9,125 bases of DNA from Acidimicrobiia bacterium (GTDB lineage Bacteria; Actinomycetota; Acidimicrobiia; Acidimicrobiales; Ilumatobacteraceae): assembly GCA_013815505.1 (NCBI GenBank), contig JACDGA010000053.1, positions 1 to 9,125 on the forward strand. The letters are read 5' to 3'. Numbering within the stretch: position 1 is the stretch's first letter; the number at the start of each line of letters is the position of its first letter. This document shows, piece by piece, positions 7,026 to 9,125 of the stretch. The position numbers were made by a program, and so were the translations under genes. The notes under the pieces are model-generated. The model did no database searches. It saw only the letters and a program-made list of their open reading frames with translations, and had not been told where the DNA came from.

Positions 7026-8938
7026 GACGCCGCCTCCGCCTCCGCCTCCGCACCGGCATCGGCGTCGGCGTCGGCGTCGGCACGGAACTTCGTGAACACC
7101 GCGTCGGCGACGGCATCGGGCAGGAACGAGAGCGCCCGCAGCTCCTTGCGCGACGCACGCTTCACGGCGTTGACGCCGCCGAGCGTCTTCACGAGACGCG
7201 TCCGGCGCACCTCGCCCAGGCCCTCGATGCCGTCGAGCGAGGAGGCCGTCATCCGCTTGCTGCGGCGCTCGCGATGGAACGTGTTGGCGAAGCGGTGCGC
7301 CTCGTCACGGATGCGCTGAAGCATGAACAGCGCCTCACTCCCCCGGGGGATCTCGACCGCCTCGGACCGACCGGGCACGAACACCTCCTCGAACCGCTTG
7401 GCGAGGCCGGCGACGGGGATCTCGTCGGCGAGGCCGAGCTCGCGCACGACTCGCTCGGCGACACCGAGTTGGCCCTTTCCGCCGTCGACGACGAGGAGTT
7501 GCGGCGGGTAGGCGAACTTGCCCGGCCGCTCCCCCGGCTCTGGCGCAGGCGCATCGCGCTGGGCGAGGTAGGCGGTGAGGCGTCGCGTGAGCACCTCCGC
7601 CATCGCCGCGTAGTCGTCGTTGCCGGGGACGTGCACCTTGAAGCGGCGGTACTCGCGCTTGTTGGGCAGCCCGTCCTCGAGCACGACCATCGAGCCGACG
7701 TAGTCGGTGCCCTGGAGGTGCGCCATGTCGTAGCACTCGATCCGCAGCGGTGCATGCGGCAGCTCGAGGTGATTCTGCAGCTCGGTCAATGCCCGGCTTC
7801 GCGTGTTGTGATCGCTGGCGCGACGCAGACGGTGACGGGTGAACGACTCCTCGGCGTTGTGCGTGACCGTGCCGAGCAGCGTCCGCTTCGCGCCGCGCTG
7901 GGGCACCCGGATCTGCACGTTCGAGCCGCGCAGCCGGGTGAGCCACTCCTCGTGGACGTCTCGCTCGTCGGGATCGACGGGGACGAGGACCGACCTCGGG
8001 ACGCCCTGGGGTGGGTCGCCGCCGTACAGCGACTCGAGGACGCGCGCGACGAGCCCTGCCGGTGACAGCGCCTCGACCTTGTCCAGCACGAAGCCCTTGC
8101 GCCCGACGACGCGGCCTTTGCGCACGAAGAACACCTGCACCGACGCCTCCAGCTCGTCGTCGGCGATGCCGATCGCATCGAGGTCCTCGCGTCCCTCGAC
8201 GACCATCTGCTGGCTCTCGACTGCCTTGCGCACCGCTGTCAACCGATCGCGAACCCTCGCTGCCCGCTCGTAGTCGAGTGCGCCCGCGGCGGTCGACATG
8301 TCGGTCTCGAGACGGCGCACGACCTCGTCAGTGTCACCATCGAGGAACTTGCCGAGCTCGGTGACGAGCTGGCGGTAGGGCATCTCCTCGATGTTGCCAA
8401 CGCACGGGCCGGCGCACTTCTCGATGTGGTAGAGCAGGCACGGCCGCCCGAGCAGCTCGTGCTGGCGAAACTTCGCCGGGCTGCATGTGCGGATCGGGAA
8501 GCTGCGCAGCAACAGGTCGAGCGTCTCGCGGATCGCGTAGGCGTGTGCGTACGGACCGAAGTAGCGCGTGCCCTTGCGCTTGCGGCCGCGCATCACCATC
8601 GCCCGAGGCCACTGCTCGTCGACGGTGAGCGCCAGGAACGGGAAGCTCTTGTCGTCGCGCAGGCGGACGTTGAATCGCGGCTGATGGGCCTTGATCAGCT
8701 CGTTTTCGAGCATCAGTGCCTCGACCTCGTTGCGCACGATCGTCCAGTCGACCGATTCCGCCGACTCCACCATCTGGGCGGTCCGTGGGTGCAGCGAGCG
8801 AGGGTCGGAGAAGTAGTTCGACAGCCGCTGACGGAGGTTCGCCGCCTTGCCGACGTAGATCACACGGCCGTGCGCGTCCTTGAACTGGTACGAGCCTGGT
8901 TCTTCGGGGATCGTGCCGGCTGGCGGACGGGTGATCAT
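7022..8938 (-). CDS. uvrC: UvrC, excinuclease ABC subunit C
   Basis: UvrC joins the UvrB-DNA complex at a lesion and cuts the damaged strand on both sides in nucleotide excision repair. The 638-residue protein is complete. The N-terminal GIY-YIG nuclease (3' incision) shows GSYQF (15-19), VIYVGKAANLRQRL (26-39) and ALMLENELIK (74-83) with the catalytic Glu. Cys152, Cys167, Cys175 and Cys179 match the conserved set now associated with an iron-sulfur cluster. A UVR motif for UvrB contact is at about 208-240. The RNase H-like nuclease (5' incision) has IECYDMAHLQG (400-410), VVDGGKGQLG (483-492) and RDEAHRFANTFHR (544-556). A helix-hairpin-helix pair covers about 567-615. The last 20 residues are Ala/Asp then Ala/Glu repeats. 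I chose ATG 8938 (GGATGG four bases upstream); a GTG at 8950 is possible, but the open frame beyond has no UvrC similarity. Confidence 0.97.
   Translation of the reverse strand: MITRPPAGTIPEEPGSYQFKDAHGRVIYVGKAANLRQRLSNYFSDPRSLHPRTAQMVESAESVDWTIVRNEVEALMLENELIKAHQPRFNVRLRDDKSFPFLALTVDEQWPRAMVMRGRKRKGTRYFGPYAHAYAIRETLDLLLRSFPIRTCSPAKFRQHELLGRPCLLYHIEKCAGPCVGNIEEMPYRQLVTELGKFLDGDTDEVVRRLETDMSTAAGALDYERAARVRDRLTAVRKAVESQQMVVEGREDLDAIGIADDELEASVQVFFVRKGRVVGRKGFVLDKVEALSPAGLVARVLESLYGGDPPQGVPRSVLVPVDPDERDVHEEWLTRLRGSNVQIRVPQRGAKRTLLGTVTHNAEESFTRHRLRRASDHNTRSRALTELQNHLELPHAPLRIECYDMAHLQGTDYVGSMVVLEDGLPNKREYRRFKVHVPGNDDYAAMAEVLTRRLTAYLAQRDAPAPEPGERPGKFAYPPQLLVVDGGKGQLGVAERVVRELGLADEIPVAGLAKRFEEVFVPGRSEAVEIPRGSEALFMLQRIRDEAHRFANTFHRERRSKRMTASSLDGIEGLGEVRRTRLVKTLGGVNAVKRASRKELRALSFLPDAVADAVFTKFRADADADADAGAEAEAEAAS
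7032..7082 (-). repeat. Hexanucleotide repeats encoding the UvrC Ala/Asp and Ala/Glu tail
   Basis: Two six-base repeat tracts lie next to each other: about four units of GGCGTC type (7059-7081) encoding Ala-Asp pairs, and about three units of CTCCGC type (7034-7051) encoding Ala-Glu pairs. Units of six keep the frame, so slippage would change tail length without breaking the gene or the coupled GTGA junction with the methyltransferase. Confidence 0.85.
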
Positions 8939-9039
8939 GGCGCCATCCACGCTACGGCCGAGACCCGCCCGCCGGTGGGGTCTGGCGCCGCCCGCTGCGC
9001 CGGGGGCATCGCTGCACGACACGGTACGGTGAGGGTGGC
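8939..9039. promoter_or_regulatory. Divergent intergenic region between uvrC and a plus-strand gene
   Basis: These 101 bp must hold promoters for uvrC and for the rightward gene. A dyad at 8961-8983 has perfect outer arms AGACCC / GGGTCT and three further inner pairs (CCG / CGG), close to the uvrC start, making it a candidate operator. On the plus strand TACGGT (9025-9030) fits TANNNT nine bases before the 9040 ATG. I see no SOS box of the mycobacterial or E. coli type and no clear -35 elements. Confidence 0.4.
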
Positions 9040-9125
9040 ATGGGTCGGTTCGCGTTTGCTGCTCCAGGTGGTTTCGGCGGCAAGCCGTGGCGGCGCATCG
9101 GTGACTTCGATGTGACGACACCGGT
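9040..9125 (+). CDS. Start of an unidentified protein (28 codons, cut by the window edge)
   Basis: An ATG at 9040 preceded by GGTGAGGGTGG opens a frame that runs without stop to the window end. The predicted start is MGRFAFAAPGGFGGKPWRRI, then GDFDVTTP. It is divergent from uvrC and plausibly spaced, which favours a real gene. Its length is too small to name a family; the basic/aromatic stretch followed by DVTT faintly recalls N termini of actinobacterial rhomboid-type membrane proteases, but this is a guess from memory. Confidence 0.5.
   Translation, partial: MGRFAFAAPGGFGGKPWRRIGDFDVTTP

Noticed and set aside
8939..9121. N-terminal extension of UvrC by up to 61 residues
   Set aside because: The extension has no similarity to UvrC and would overlap the divergent gene; the GIY-YIG domain begins just after the ATG at 8938.

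Overview
The window is a chromosomal stretch of a GC-rich bacterium. Housekeeping gene order (uvrC, rapZ, gap, pgk, tpiA on one strand), heavy GTG start use, 4-bp start/stop overlaps and the actinobacterial form of RapZ (Arg in the Walker A lysine position) point to Actinomycetota. The compact phosphoglycerate kinase and the style of the peptide-binding lipoprotein make me think of Acidimicrobiia (Ilumatobacter-like), but that narrower placement is inference from memory, not a search.

Almost everything lies on the minus strand, so transcription runs from high to low coordinates: uvrC (8938-7022), a SAM-dependent methyltransferase (7025-6300), azlC (6297-5566), azlD (5569-5264), rapZ (5208-4360), gap (4231-3170), pgk (3173-2049), tpiA (2052-1273), then the 5' part of a family-5 ABC substrate-binding lipoprotein (1057 to beyond the left edge). 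At the right edge a divergent plus-strand gene begins at 9040 and is cut off after 28 codons. Four junctions are 4-bp GTGA or ATGA overlaps. The methyltransferase/azlC junction has a 2-nt gap. Real intergenic spaces are 55 nt (azlD-rapZ), 128 nt (rapZ-gap), 215 nt (tpiA-lipoprotein) and 101 nt (uvrC-divergent gene).

Functionally the window joins a nucleotide-excision-repair nuclease, an orphan methyltransferase and a two-component branched-chain amino acid exporter to the RapZ regulator/ATPase and the three central glycolytic enzymes from triose phosphates to 3-phosphoglycerate. In many Gram-positive genomes yvcK and whiA lie between rapZ and gap, and secG often follows tpiA. None of these is present here, and the rapZ-gap gap instead carries a 22-bp near-perfect direct repeat that includes the rapZ stop codon.

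I see no phage, transposon, CRISPR or defence module, and no clearly new multi-gene system. The points worth a second look are small: a duplicated Lys/Ala octapeptide tail on GAPDH, a PGK lacking a segment in its N-terminal domain, perfect 39-bp tandem repeats in the lipoprotein linker, a low-complexity Asp/Ala-Glu/Ala tail on UvrC, a dyad-rich promoter/leader before the lipoprotein gene with a hairpin over its ribosome-binding site and start, and a 23-bp dyad in the uvrC divergent intergenic region.
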